Virus record (IMG/VR): IMGVR_UViG_3300034198_027116
Location: 1 to 64,000 of that record
Source of the DNA: a virus
DNA: 64,000 bases
Strand: one strand, 5' to 3'
Shown: piece after piece, positions 28,647 through 37,362 of the stretch
Numbering within the stretch: position 1 is the stretch's first letter
How the letters are laid out: each line of letters starts with the position of its first letter
Notes under the pieces: generated by a model
Databases searched by the model: none
What the model saw: the letters and a program-made list of their open reading frames with translations, nothing else
What the model was told of the DNA's origin: nothing
Position numbers and translations under genes: made by a program

Positions 28647-31320
28647 CGTGATTCTCCTTTGCTGTCTTCTTCTTCTGAGCGGTTAGCTCGGCCACCGCGT
28701 CTACCAGAGCCTGCTCGTCCTCGATTCCGAGGCTAGCTAGGGCGCGGGCGCGAGCCAGCTTCTTGAGCACGCCGACGTTGCACGCGGTCGGGCTCACGTT
28801 GTTACGCAGTTCTTCGAGAGAGTGGAAGGGGCGAGCGGCAGCGATCGCCTGGGCTGCCTTCTCGCCTACCCCGCCTACCGACGTGAGGCCGCGCCGAAGT
28901 GCCGTACCCTCGATCTGCCAGGTGACTCCCGACCGCATGATGCAGGCCGGCAGCACCTTGATGTTGTCCTTGCGAGCCAGGCGAACGTACAGCTGCTGAT
29001 CGGTCTTGGCCGTCTGGGTCTCGAGCGTTGCGCAGTAGAACTCCAGCGGGTGGTTGGCCTTCAGATAGGCCATGCGGTACCCGAAGCGTGCGTATGCGTA
29101 CGAGTGCGAGCGGTTGAAGCCGTATCGGGTGTAGCCCTCCATCAGCTCCCAGAGCTGCTCTACTAGGTCGGGCTCCTTCTCGGCGATGCGCCGACGCACC
29201 TCAGCCATGAGCGTGGCGTCCTTCTTCTTGACCGCTCGCAGCATGGTCATCACGTCGTCGGCTGAAAATCCCAGGCCCTTCATCACCTGGATGACCTGCT
29301 CCTGGTACACCGCGATGCCGTAGGTCTCCTTGAGCACCGAAGCGAGCACGGGATGCCAGCTATCCGGCGGCACCCACTTGGCAGCTCGTCGATCTAGGTA
29401 GAGCTGCTCGAGGCCTAACTCTAGGCACGACGGGCGCCACATGGCGGCTACGAGTGAGCAGTCATCGATGTTCTTCGGCTTGAGCAGCTTGCATCCCTTC
29501 TTGGCCGACCATCCCTGGAACGTAAAGACTCCATCGGTATCACCACGCCCGATCAACTTGATGGTCTCTCGGTCGCGCTCAGGAATCCAGTTCCAGTCTC
29601 GCTTCTCCATCAACTCTAGGCAGCGGCGAACGGTGCGCAGGCTGCGAACGCCCAGGATGTCCACCTTTACGAATCCCAGAGATTCGATCGCATCCATGCT
29701 GTACTGCGTTACCCAGCGATCAGACGACGAGATCATCATCATGGGAACCAGGTCAGCTACCGGGCGACGCGCCGTCTCGGCGATGACGCCCGCGGGGTGC
29801 CCACCGAAGGCTCGCTTGAGCCCTGTGATCTTAGAGAGCATCAGCCTACCTCGCTCACTATCGAGGGCGTCGTCGTCGGTCTCGAGCTCAAGCGCGGGGT
29901 TCTCCCGCTTGAGCTGTGCAGCTATCTCGTTGCGCGCGGATCGATCTGCGTAGGTCAGGTTGGTGCCGATCTGCGTAGTGGCAAAGCGGCGCGACACGTA
30001 CTCGAGCACCTCGTCGCGCCGATGATCTTCCACGTCTAGATCGATGTCCGGCGGCTTAGAGCGATCGTTCGACAGGAATCGCTCGAACAACAGCTTGTGC
30101 TCGATGGGATCCATCTGAGTGATGTTGAGCAGGTGGCACACCAGCGAACCACTCGCCGAACCGCGGGCGATTACGAAGATATCGTTGTCCTCGCAGAACT
30201 TGACGATGAGGCGTACCAGCAGGAAGTACTGGGCGAAGCCGGTATCGCGGATCACCCCCATCTCGGTCGCGTAGCGCTGACGGTAAGCCTCGCGCTTCGA
30301 GGCTGGAGCTGACTCCACAAGGGCCTTGAGCGGAGGCTGGGTGATGGCGAGCAGCGCTCTTAGCGCGTCGCCCTCGACGACCTCTGGAACCTCGTAGGAA
30401 TAGGTATCCAACGGCGGGAAGGACATGCCGGAGCAGTCTGCGCGAAGGGCGTCTAGACCGCGAAGGGCTTCGGCGAATCGCGTCGCTCCGAGCTGCTGTT
30501 CAAGCAACTCTGGGCCACAGAGGTGAAAGCCGGTCGTGCCGTTGAACTGAGCCCCGCTGGCCTTCTTGTAAGCCAATCCCTTGAAGAAGTTATGCACCTC
30601 GAGATCATCTGGTTCTAGATAGTGCACGTCGTGCGCGGCGATTACCGGAATGGACAGGCGCTGACCGAGGTCCCAGAGGTAGTCGACCACCTGGTCGTCT
30701 TCCTCGATGCCGTGATGCTGAAGTTCGATCGCGAACCGCTCGCCGTATAGGTCGCGGTAGTGGCGCGCTCGCCGCTCGGCGTGTTCCTCGCGTCCCTGGA
30801 TGATGAGTTTGGGGATCTCGCCGTTGAGACACCCCGTCGTTAGCCATACGTGACCGCCCTGAGCCAGTTCTTCGATGTCGGAAAACTGAAAGAGAGGCTT
30901 GAAGTAGCCCTGCTGAAATGATCTACTAGCCGCTCGGCACAACATCTGGTAACCGGTAAAGTCTCTCGCCATCAGCAGGCAGTGACGACGCATCTTGGCC
31001 GCCTGCCCAGCGACCGTGGTCGCGTGCTTGCGCTGGCCGTTCTCCCTAGCCTCCTTGTTTATCGCGTCGGTCTTCTCCTTGGCGAGAGCGCGGTGCTCTT
31101 CGACGTCGGGAACCATGTAGGCCTCGATGCCAAGGATGGGTAGCACGTCGAAGCTTCTGCAGGCCTGATAGAACTCCACGCATCCCGCCATGGTGCCGTG
31201 ATCGGTCAACGCCATGGCGGGCTGACCCATCTCCGCGGCTCGCTTCGCCGCCTCCTTGATCCTGAGGATCGCATCGTTGACGCTGTACTCAGAGTGAAGG
31301 TGTGAGTGAAAGAAGCTCAA
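28636..31320 (-). CDS. dnaE: DNA polymerase III alpha subunit (family C)
   Basis: An 894-residue replicative polymerase. TTG 31320 overlaps the previous TGA (TTGA) and gives an N-terminus that begins directly with the PHP domain (SFFHSHLHSEYS); the frame upstream is open but looks non-coding. PHP residues HSHLH and LTDHG are intact. The catalytic core has PPDIDLDVEDHRR. A helix-hairpin-helix (SVGGVGEKAAQAI) lies near the C-terminus. It is about 250 residues shorter than bacterial DnaE and probably lacks the OB and tau-binding end, so it may work without a host clamp-loader contact. Confidence 0.92.
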   Translation of the reverse strand: MSFFHSHLHSEYSVNDAILRIKEAAKRAAEMGQPAMALTDHGTMAGCVEFYQACRSFDVLPILGIEAYMVPDVEEHRALAKEKTDAINKEARENGQRKHATTVAGQAAKMRRHCLLMARDFTGYQMLCRAASRSFQQGYFKPLFQFSDIEELAQGGHVWLTTGCLNGEIPKLIIQGREEHAERRARHYRDLYGERFAIELQHHGIEEDDQVVDYLWDLGQRLSIPVIAAHDVHYLEPDDLEVHNFFKGLAYKKASGAQFNGTTGFHLCGPELLEQQLGATRFAEALRGLDALRADCSGMSFPPLDTYSYEVPEVVEGDALRALLAITQPPLKALVESAPASKREAYRQRYATEMGVIRDTGFAQYFLLVRLIVKFCEDNDIFVIARGSASGSLVCHLLNITQMDPIEHKLLFERFLSNDRSKPPDIDLDVEDHRRDEVLEYVSRRFATTQIGTNLTYADRSARNEIAAQLKRENPALELETDDDALDSERGRLMLSKITGLKRAFGGHPAGVIAETARRPVADLVPMMMISSSDRWVTQYSMDAIESLGFVKVDILGVRSLRTVRRCLELMEKRDWNWIPERDRETIKLIGRGDTDGVFTFQGWSAKKGCKLLKPKNIDDCSLVAAMWRPSCLELGLEQLYLDRRAAKWVPPDSWHPVLASVLKETYGIAVYQEQVIQVMKGLGFSADDVMTMLRAVKKKDATLMAEVRRRIAEKEPDLVEQLWELMEGYTRYGFNRSHSYAYARFGYRMAYLKANHPLEFYCATLETQTAKTDQQLYVRLARKDNIKVLPACIMRSGVTWQIEGTALRRGLTSVGGVGEKAAQAIAAARPFHSLEELRNNVSPTACNVGVLKKLARARALASLGIEDEQALVDAVAELTAQKKKTAKENHGES

Positions 31321-31661
31321 GACTGGATCGCCCGGAGCACGCACAGTCCCGTAAGCGCGCCGCCGAGAGCGAGAAAGCCTCCGCCTACTCCCCAGATGGC
31401 AGTCGCCCCCGCAGCAAGAGACATCGTCGCAGCCAGTCCATAGAAGTGGCTGTGCTCGGTCATGCGAGCCTGGCGATCTCGATGGTACTGGATGCTGTCG
31501 TCCAGCTGACGCTTGACGTCGTAAACACTTTCGGTGCATGCCGCGCAGGCGGTGACCATCCTGTTGTCACCGTTCCCGGTGGGGAGGAGCATGAAGGTCA
31601 AGCGCTCCTCCCCACCGCAGAACTGACAGGCGATCCCAGTGGGCTCGTCGTCTTCGTCCAT
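31317..31661 (-). CDS. Zinc-ribbon membrane protein
   Basis: A 114-residue protein with CQFC (12-15) and CAAC (about 39-42) forming a zinc ribbon, a helical middle and two membrane spans in the last 40 residues. Sitting between SSB and polymerase genes, it could tether replication to the membrane; this is conjecture. Confidence 0.6.
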   Translation of the reverse strand: MDEDDEPTGIACQFCGGEERLTFMLLPTGNGDNRMVTACAACTESVYDVKRQLDDSIQYHRDRQARMTEHSHFYGLAATMSLAAGATAIWGVGGGFLALGGALTGLCVLRAIQS

Positions 31662-32515
31662 TACTTCTTAGCGACCAGGCACTCGGAGACGTCGAAGGAG
31701 CAGATGGTGCACTTCCCGTCGGCGCCCTTGTCGCACGGGAGACCGTTGGCCTTGGCTGCGGCCCACGCGTCGTCGGCGGGGGCATCCTCCTCCCAGGGGA
31801 GAGGATCGGTCTCGGCATCTCCGAACTTGGCCTTCAGCTCGGCCTCCTTCTTCGCGTCCTCGTCCGCCTTGCGCTGGGCGCGCTCGGCCGCCGCGTCCTG
31901 GGCGCGCTGCGTCGCGTCGGCATCCTCGTCGAGGGTGTTGCCGCCGTTGCTGCGCTCGTACTCCTCGGCGTAGTCCGTGCCGTGGTAGCGGTCCGCCTCC
32001 TGAAGCAGGAAGAGGGTCATGTCGTGCAGCTTGCTAGAGAAGCGGGCCAGGTCCATCGGTTCCGGGTCGTCCGGCTCGATGTCGTAGACGGTCTGCAGGC
32101 CGGTGCCTGAGCGCACGATCTCGTAGTTGCGGTCGGTGAGGTTCTCGTACCGGTTGAACCGCATCATCAGGCGATTGGTCAGGTCCTGGTTCATCTTCAG
32201 GAGCTGCACCTGCATGGTCTCGATGTTGAGGACGTTGGCCATGTGGCGCAACGACGTGCGCCGAACGCGCTCGTCGGGATGAGACGAGAGTGGGTCAGGA
32301 TCGAGAGCCGGCACGAACATCTTGCTATCGGGCACGTAGTGCTCGTAGAAGATCATCCACTCGTCGGGGTTCTGGAGAAAGCGAACCTTGACCGGCTCGT
32401 CTTCCCTGATCAGCAGCAGCTTTCGCGAGTTCCCCGCTCCGCTCGCCGCGGTGAGATTCTGGCGCAGCTTCTGCACCGAGCCGGCGATACCGCCGGCCAA
32501 CGGACTATTGGACAT
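31661..32515 (-). CDS. Putative single-stranded DNA-binding protein
   Basis: A 284-residue protein; ATG 32515 has GGAGG six bases upstream. Residues about 35-165 (VRFLQNPDEWMIFYEHY and the following region) resemble the DNA-binding domain of gp32-type phage SSBs. A charged coiled segment (about 195-245) and a final CTICSFDVSEC follow. Location between primase and polymerase supports the role. A recombination mediator or a structural protein cannot be excluded from sequence alone. Confidence 0.6.
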   Translation of the reverse strand: MSNSPLAGGIAGSVQKLRQNLTAASGAGNSRKLLLIREDEPVKVRFLQNPDEWMIFYEHYVPDSKMFVPALDPDPLSSHPDERVRRTSLRHMANVLNIETMQVQLLKMNQDLTNRLMMRFNRYENLTDRNYEIVRSGTGLQTVYDIEPDDPEPMDLARFSSKLHDMTLFLLQEADRYHGTDYAEEYERSNGGNTLDEDADATQRAQDAAAERAQRKADEDAKKEAELKAKFGDAETDPLPWEEDAPADDAWAAAKANGLPCDKGADGKCTICSFDVSECLVAKK

Positions 32516-32549
32516 CCTCAGCCTCCTTGGGCTTCCCTTTTGACTAACT

Positions 32550-33509
32550 CTACCAGGTGTGGTCGCGGGACAGTAGCATGCTGCGCGACCAAGTGGAACT
32601 AGGAATCGCTCTGTCGATAGCCCCTGCGATCTCCTCATCGCTCAAGCCATCAGGGTCCTTGGCCTCCGAGTTGCGCGGGTACCTGGCGATGCGGAACAAC
32701 CTGCTGTGCTGGGCGACCATTCGACGAGTAGCCGCCTCGCCGGCAGGATCGCGATCGAAGAAGGTGACTACCCGCAGACTACGGAGCGCCGCTAGCTGCT
32801 GATCGAACACGCCGCTACCCAGCAGGGCCACGACGTTCGTGTATCCGGCTTGCCACACGCGCATCGCGTCGATGGACCCCTCGGTGACTATAACCTCGCG
32901 TCGAGGATCTACTCGATGCAGGTTGAAGACTGCCGATCTAAGGGGAAATCCCTTCGGATATCGGTAGCGTGGACCATCGTGGTCTGGCAGAGTAGCTCGC
33001 CGAATGAGATAACGTGCGACCCCGTCGGCGTCGCGATAAGGAATCACGGCGGTCGACGTCTCGTCATCGAACCCGAGATCGAACGCGTCGATAGTAGCCG
33101 AAGCTAGTCCGCGCTCCGAAGCCCAGTAGCGCGTGCTTCGCATCTCGTCTATCAGCGCCTGCGAGATTTGGCGTGGCGCCACCTCGGGCGAGCGAAACTC
33201 CGCGAGTCGTTCGCGAACCGCCTGGACGCGCCGCTTGCCGCCCATCGATAGCTCGGCTGCCACGGCCTCTAGATCGATGCCGCTGATCTTGGCCACGAGC
33301 TCAAACGCAGAACCCTTTTCGCCGCAGGCTGTGCTCATGCAGATGAAGACACCCTTGCGTACGTTTAGGTACAGGTCGGGCTTGTTGGTGCCAGAGTCCT
33401 GATGGAAGGGGCATACGCACTGCCACTCGTCGCCCATGCGGTTACGCACATCGAGTTCCGCCTCAGCCCATTCCGCCAGGCGATCGGGATCAACGCGCCG
33501 TTTGTTCAC
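32550..33509 (-). CDS. dnaG: DnaG-type DNA primase
   Basis: A 319-residue primase. The N-terminal CHC2 zinc finger has CPFH (33-36), Cys57 and Cys62. The Toprim domain has VTEGSIDA (208-214, Glu210) and DRDPAG (252-257). It lacks the C-terminal helicase-binding domain of host DnaG, so it is a short phage form. GTG 33509 overlaps the next gene upstream by four bases. It should lay RNA primers for the phage polymerase. Confidence 0.88.
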   Translation of the reverse strand: MNKRRVDPDRLAEWAEAELDVRNRMGDEWQCVCPFHQDSGTNKPDLYLNVRKGVFICMSTACGEKGSAFELVAKISGIDLEAVAAELSMGGKRRVQAVRERLAEFRSPEVAPRQISQALIDEMRSTRYWASERGLASATIDAFDLGFDDETSTAVIPYRDADGVARYLIRRATLPDHDGPRYRYPKGFPLRSAVFNLHRVDPRREVIVTEGSIDAMRVWQAGYTNVVALLGSGVFDQQLAALRSLRVVTFFDRDPAGEAATRRMVAQHSRLFRIARYPRNSEAKDPDGLSDEEIAGAIDRAIPSSTWSRSMLLSRDHTW

Positions 33510-33832
33510 AGCGGAATATCCTCTTGCTCGTGCTCGACCGCGGTCTCAGATCGCAGAAACTCGACGTAGACGGCCGCCTGATCAGGGGTGATCTTCTCCG
33601 TCAACTCGACGCCGCTCGACTGCTCGCAGAAGCGCAGCAGCGCACGCTGGCTCGGAGAACACCACTCGTTGACCTTTACCAGCTGGCGCGCTAGCTGACT
33701 GCTAGCCCAGCCCGGATCGAACATCATCTCGCGTAGTCCCTCGGGCACGGTAGCCACCTCTAGGTGATGAGCTAGGGCTGACTCGACCTTGCGCAGCAGG
33801 GACGCCGAGTTCACTGATCGAGTGCTCGCCAC
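33506..33832 (-). CDS. Hypothetical helical protein
   Basis: A 108-residue helical protein with an acidic tail that overlaps primase by four bases. Its position suggests a replication accessory role. No family is recognised. Confidence 0.6.
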   Translation of the reverse strand: MASTRSVNSASLLRKVESALAHHLEVATVPEGLREMMFDPGWASSQLARQLVKVNEWCSPSQRALLRFCEQSSGVELTEKITPDQAAVYVEFLRSETAVEHEQEDIPL

Positions 33833-34005
33833 AGCTTCTCTAGATCGCCGGGGAATGTGATCACCCGCACCTCGCCATCTCGGAAGAATCGCAGTTCCGG
33901 CATGCGCTCGGTGATCCGAGCGTCTACCCTGCGCTCAATCTCCCAGATTTCCAGTCGATTCCCCTCGCGCGGAATCGAGCAGATCAATCTCTCTTTTGTC
34001 ATCAT
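33811..34005 (-). CDS. Hypothetical protein
   Basis: A 64-residue protein with ATG 34005 behind GAGGGG. It is a mixed small domain with many Arg and Glu. It overlaps its neighbours by 22 and 71 bases in other frames. No family is recognised. Confidence 0.5.
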   Translation of the reverse strand: MMTKERLICSIPREGNRLEIWEIERRVDARITERMPELRFFRDGEVRVITFPGDLEKLWRALDQ

Positions 34006-34156
34006 GAGCCCCCTCGAGCTTCTCGACTCTCAACCTAAGATCCACCAGCATCAGCAGCATGCTGAGGATGACCTCGCTGCCGATCTCCTTGCCGTCCTGC
34101 AGCAGGCGCAGCATGCGCATCTCGAGCTCCTTGACGTCCTCTGCAGCCGGCCTCAT
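33935..34156 (-). CDS. Hypothetical helical protein, first gene of the replication operon
   Basis: A 73-residue helical protein. ATG 34156 is chosen because TATAGT ends seven bases before it. A longer form from GTG 34195 would start inside the palindrome at 34183 and lacks a ribosome binding site. It overlaps the next gene by 71 bases. No family is recognised. Confidence 0.5.
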   Translation of the reverse strand: MRPAAEDVKELEMRMLRLLQDGKEIGSEVILSMLLMLVDLRLRVEKLEGAHDDKREIDLLDSARGESTGNLGD

Positions 34157-34163
34157 GCACTCG

Positions 34164-34169
34164 ACTATA
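34164..34169 (-). promoter_or_regulatory. -10 of the leftward replication operon
   Basis: TATAGT read leftward (34169-34164), seven bases before ATG 34156. With a 17-base spacer the -35 would fall at 34187-34192, inside the palindrome at 34183-34209, so a protein bound there would block this promoter. Confidence 0.55.
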
Positions 34170-34182
34170 GCGCGAATGCTCG

Positions 34183-34209
34183 CGAAATCTGCCACGTTGG
34201 CATGTTTCG
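34183..34209. promoter_or_regulatory. 27-bp palindrome, copy 3, between divergent replication operons
   Basis: CGAAATCTGCCA (34183-34194), CGT, TGGCATGTTTCG (34198-34209); 10 of 12 pairs match. It lies between the leftward polymerase operon and the rightward helicase operon and covers the predicted -35 of the former. This is the placement expected of an operator. Confidence 0.8.
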
Positions 34210-34260
34210 GTCTGACTAGTACGCTAATCGCTTAGAAGACCTACCGACCCTGGAGAAGTG

Positions 34261-34269
34261 TGGTACCGT
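34261..34269 (+). promoter_or_regulatory. Possible extended -10 for the helicase operon
   Basis: TGG-TACCGT has the TGG of the other rightward promoters but a poor hexamer and no clear -35. It lies about 25 bases before the small leader frame at 34294. Confidence 0.35.
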
Positions 34270-34293
34270 CCAATCACTTTCGAGGAGGCAACG

Positions 34294-34320
34294 GTGCGAA
34301 CAGGAGAGGAAAGTGCGTGA
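34294..34320 (+). CDS. Eight-residue leader peptide before dnaB
   Basis: GTG 34294 has its own GAGGAGG (34282-34288) and runs eight codons to a TGA at 34318-34320, inside the start of the helicase gene (GTG 34313). The helicase ribosome binding site lies within this little frame, so its translation would modulate helicase initiation. It may also be chance. Confidence 0.3.
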   Translation: MRTGEESA

Positions 34321-35596
34321 CTTTCAACGGCTAGCGCTAGCGGCCATGATCGATTCGGGGTCGATCAAATCTGCCCTGGAGGAGGGGGTAAACGAGGAGC
34401 ACTTTCCCGCGTATGCCGATATCTGGCGCTTCGTTGAGCAGTACGTTCGGCGCAACGGCAAGGCGCCAACGCGGCAGATCATGGAGGCTCGCTACCCGAA
34501 GCTGGATCTTCCTATCGGCCAGCAAGAGGAGGTCGGCGCCCTGCTGGAGCACCTCAAGCACGACTGGCTGTTTGAGCGCGCCTCTACCATGCTAGACGAA
34601 GCGTCGCAGCTGCTGCTCAAGGATGAGCCTCAGCAGGCCGTTGCGTTTCTGCAGGGCAAGGCGCGCGACCTGTCGGCGTTTGCGAGCACCGGGCAGCAGG
34701 ACTCAAACCTGCTCCAGGACTGGGACAAGTTCTTCCAGGACGCGGTGGGTCGCATGGCCGCCGTTCAGGGAGGCGCCATTCGCGGAACGACGACCGGTTT
34801 TGCGACGCTCGACGAACGCACCGGTGGCCTAGACTCTGGCGAGCTGGTTACCGTGGTAGCTCGCCAGGGAGAGGGCAAGTCGTGGGCGCTCATGCACATG
34901 GCCGTCTCGGCCGTCATGCAGGGCAAGAAGGTGTGCTTCTTCCCGCTGGAGATGAGCCCTACTCAGGTCGCGTTTCGCATGCACGTGATGTTTCAGCATC
35001 GCCTCGACCCCAGCGGCGCATTGCGCAACAACTCACTCGTTCAGGGCAAGGGCTACAATCTCGCCGCCTACCGCGCGTTTCTTGAGCGGCTCGCCGAGGA
35101 GGTGCCTGGTCAGCTGATTATGTGTCAGTCCGATCGCCGCTTCAGCACCACCCAGGTACTGGCCAAGCTGCAGGAGCACCAGCCCGACCTAATCGTCATC
35201 GACTACCTGACGCTGATGGCGCTAGACAGCCGTGAGCTGGAGGGCTGGAGTGACATCCGCATCCTGACTAAGGAGCTGAAGTCCCTCGCTACGGAGTTTC
35301 AGATCCCCATCATCGTAGCTGCGCAGGCAAACCGCGTTGCTACCAACCGCAAGGGCCCGCCCGAGCTAGCTGACATCGCTTTCGGAGACGCGATCGGCAT
35401 GGACTCGGATCGGGTATTGTCGTTCAAGAAGGTGAGCAACCGAGTTACGCACGGACGCGTCATCAAGAACCGGCATGGCGACGACATGCGGAAGGATCTG
35501 TGGCTGTACACGGACTACAACCGGGGGCAGATCATGGAGATCGACCAGAACAGAGCTAGCGAGATCATCGACGAAGACAAGGACCACAGCGAATGA
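34313..35596 (+). CDS. dnaB: DnaB-type replicative helicase
   Basis: A 427-residue hexameric helicase. The N-terminal helical domain (1-125) is the primase-interacting part. The RecA-like motor has RQGEGKS (184-190) as Walker A, FFPLEMS (helicase motif 1a) near 210, and LIVIDYLTLM (about 292-301) as Walker B, with AQANR as the following sensor region. GTG 34313 follows AGGAGAGG. It should unwind DNA ahead of the phage polymerase, although it is transcribed away from primase and polymerase. Confidence 0.9.
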   Translation: MRDFQRLALAAMIDSGSIKSALEEGVNEEHFPAYADIWRFVEQYVRRNGKAPTRQIMEARYPKLDLPIGQQEEVGALLEHLKHDWLFERASTMLDEASQLLLKDEPQQAVAFLQGKARDLSAFASTGQQDSNLLQDWDKFFQDAVGRMAAVQGGAIRGTTTGFATLDERTGGLDSGELVTVVARQGEGKSWALMHMAVSAVMQGKKVCFFPLEMSPTQVAFRMHVMFQHRLDPSGALRNNSLVQGKGYNLAAYRAFLERLAEEVPGQLIMCQSDRRFSTTQVLAKLQEHQPDLIVIDYLTLMALDSRELEGWSDIRILTKELKSLATEFQIPIIVAAQANRVATNRKGPPELADIAFGDAIGMDSDRVLSFKKVSNRVTHGRVIKNRHGDDMRKDLWLYTDYNRGQIMEIDQNRASEIIDEDKDHSE

Positions 35597-35934
35597 ACCT
35601 CGACGACCTCCTCAGCCAGTCAGATGAGAGCGATGCGCGCAGGCGCAGCATTCTCTCCGCGTCAAACAGAGCGTACGCTAGAGACGGGGACGCGCTCGCG
35701 AACTTCAAGAACACCGCGAGCCTCCTGACGCAGGCCGGAATGCCTACGTCGCCCGCTCAGGTCTGGGGAGTGTTCTTCTTCAAGCACCTCACCGCGATTC
35801 TCAAGGCCGCCAGCGATAGCGGCTTCCAGGACCGCGAGCCGATCGGGGGGCGAATCGACGACGCGCAGATCTACCTAGAGTTGCTTCGGGCCATCCACAG
35901 CGAGGGGGACGGGGATGCTGCTCTACGAGAATGA
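35593..35934 (+). CDS. DUF6378-like protein
   Basis: A 113-residue protein with ATG 35593 in an ATGA overlap with dnaB. NRAYARDGDALANFKNTASLL (about 25-45), then a KHLTAILKAA stretch and a DAQIYLELL end resemble the DUF6378 pattern (ARxxYGdpxxNf..A), a family of all-helical, MazG-like proteins. It could act on nucleotides, but this is not shown. Confidence 0.55.
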   Translation: MNLDDLLSQSDESDARRRSILSASNRAYARDGDALANFKNTASLLTQAGMPTSPAQVWGVFFFKHLTAILKAASDSGFQDREPIGGRIDDAQIYLELLRAIHSEGDGDAALRE

Positions 35935-36670
35935 TCGGTTCGACGACCTCCCCCTAGAGATACAGGGCGGGCACCACGTCATGCAACACGAGTTTGAGGA
36001 ACGCGACGATCCGCGAGAGATGATGATCGAGCGTATGAGCTGGCTCTCGCAAACGCCTACCGACGGCGTGCTCCTCAGAGCCAACATGATCACCCCGCTA
36101 CTCGCCCACTTTCACGAGCGCACCGTGATCGAGATGATGCTGATGACGCGAGGCTGCTCTCTGCTGCTCTCCTACCTACCTGGCTCGATCCTAATGCCCG
36201 CCGGAGAGCACGGAGAGGACGATCACGCCTCCTTAGCGGCGGCCTATCGCCGCGCGTTCCCCGGCATGCCCGGGATCGGCAGCCTCGCGCCCTACGTCGT
36301 GTTGGTAGGCGAGACGCCGAACCCTCGCACCCTAGACAAGACGCTGGGGGTACCGTTCTCAAACGGCCCCTCGGGCGAGTGGCTCATGACTAGCGTCGGC
36401 TGCATAGACATTCGCCCAACCGCGTACATCACCAACGCGATCAAGGCGGACGGCGACGAACGCACGGCGGCGCAGGAAATCCGATGGTTGCGTCCACAGG
36501 CCGTGGTCGCCCTAGGGCAGGTGGCCTCGAAGATGCTGCGCAAGGCCAAGATCGAGCACACCACTATCGTTCATCCTCAATACGCGCGACGATTTCACTT
36601 TAAGGAGCAGGGAGCATATGTCGACCAGATTCGCCGAGCCATCCTCGAGTCAGCCCGCCATCGAGCCTAG
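35915..36670 (+). CDS. Uracil-DNA glycosylase superfamily-like protein
   Basis: A 251-residue protein with ATG 35915, 20 bases inside the previous gene. The C-terminal part (about 125-245) has VLVGETPNP, then PFSNGPSGEWL, AYITNAIK, VALGQVASKML and HTTIVHPQYARRF, the order of motifs in family 4/5-like uracil-DNA glycosylases. The N-terminal 120 residues are an unusual helical extension. A diverged glycosylase or a DNA-binding inactive relative are both possible. Confidence 0.68.
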   Translation: MLLYENDRFDDLPLEIQGGHHVMQHEFEERDDPREMMIERMSWLSQTPTDGVLLRANMITPLLAHFHERTVIEMMLMTRGCSLLLSYLPGSILMPAGEHGEDDHASLAAAYRRAFPGMPGIGSLAPYVVLVGETPNPRTLDKTLGVPFSNGPSGEWLMTSVGCIDIRPTAYITNAIKADGDERTAAQEIRWLRPQAVVALGQVASKMLRKAKIEHTTIVHPQYARRFHFKEQGAYVDQIRRAILESARHRA

Positions 36671-37154
36671 TGGCCTGTGCATGTGCGGTTGCGGAGAGCG
36701 TACGCAGCCCTGGATCGTGGACGGCAAGATCGACGGATACAGGATGTACGCGACGGGTCACGCAGAGCTAGACACCGACCCCGCCGCCAAGATGCAGGAC
36801 GACGAGAGCATGCGCGTTGACCCACTGTGCCTTTGCGTCGGAGACCCGATGGGAGTAGAGCTGATCAATCGGTGCATCGAGCACTATGGCACAGCCATGA
36901 ACCTTGAGGATCATCTAGGGCTGTCGCACGGTGGGCTCAACCGATACCGAGGTGAGCGTTACATTCACCTAGACCTGGTCGACAAGCTACTCGTGATGAT
37001 GGGTGATCAGCACATGCTCGAGGACTTCGACTTCCGTCGTCGGAGTGAATGGGGCAGGTCGCCGGCGACGGACGCTAGAAACGAGCGGCGCAAGGCCGAT
37101 CGCGAACGGCGACGCAAGCAGCGAGCAGCTAAGAAGACTTCTGCTGCTGCCTAG
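36618..37154 (+). CDS. Cys-motif protein with basic tail
   Basis: A 178-residue protein with ATG 36618 behind AGGAGCAGGGAG, overlapping the glycosylase-like gene by 53 bases in another frame. CMCGCGERT near residue 21 is the short Cys motif common in actinobacterial and phage DNA-binding proteins. The middle is helical and the last 35 residues are nearly all Arg, Lys and Ala, so it probably binds DNA. It meets a leftward gene tail to tail with a 26-base overlap. Confidence 0.62.
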   Translation: MSTRFAEPSSSQPAIEPSGLCMCGCGERTQPWIVDGKIDGYRMYATGHAELDTDPAAKMQDDESMRVDPLCLCVGDPMGVELINRCIEHYGTAMNLEDHLGLSHGGLNRYRGERYIHLDLVDKLLVMMGDQHMLEDFDFRRRSEWGRSPATDARNERRKADRERRRKQRAAKKTSAAA

Positions 37155-37362
37155 TCGCTAGATAGGCGTCAAAGCGCACCATCTTGTCGAGGTCGTCCTC
37201 GATCAGGATCATCCACTGTTGCACGATGGCGTCGTGCAACCAGCGCTTCTGCTTCTCGGAGATGGCCTGTAGCTGGGCTGAGCGCTCGCAGGCAGCACAC
37301 CTACCTTCAATCGTGAAGGCGGTATGCGCCAGCGAGGTGCGGCAGTCTCGGCAGAAAGCCAT
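37129..37362 (-). CDS. Small zinc-ribbon protein
   Basis: A 77-residue protein with CRDC (4-7) and CAAC (about 22-25) at the N-terminus and a helical remainder. ATG 37362 follows the phosphoesterase TAG with no gap, suggesting coupling. Function is unknown. Confidence 0.6.
   Translation of the reverse strand: MAFCRDCRTSLAHTAFTIEGRCAACERSAQLQAISEKQKRWLHDAIVQQWMILIEDDLDKMVRFDAYLATRQQQKSS

Noticed and set aside
31321-31539. Upstream extension of the DNA polymerase
   Set aside because: The extra residues are antisense to part of the zinc-ribbon membrane gene's frame set, and PHP domains start at the HSHLH strand reached from TTG 31320.
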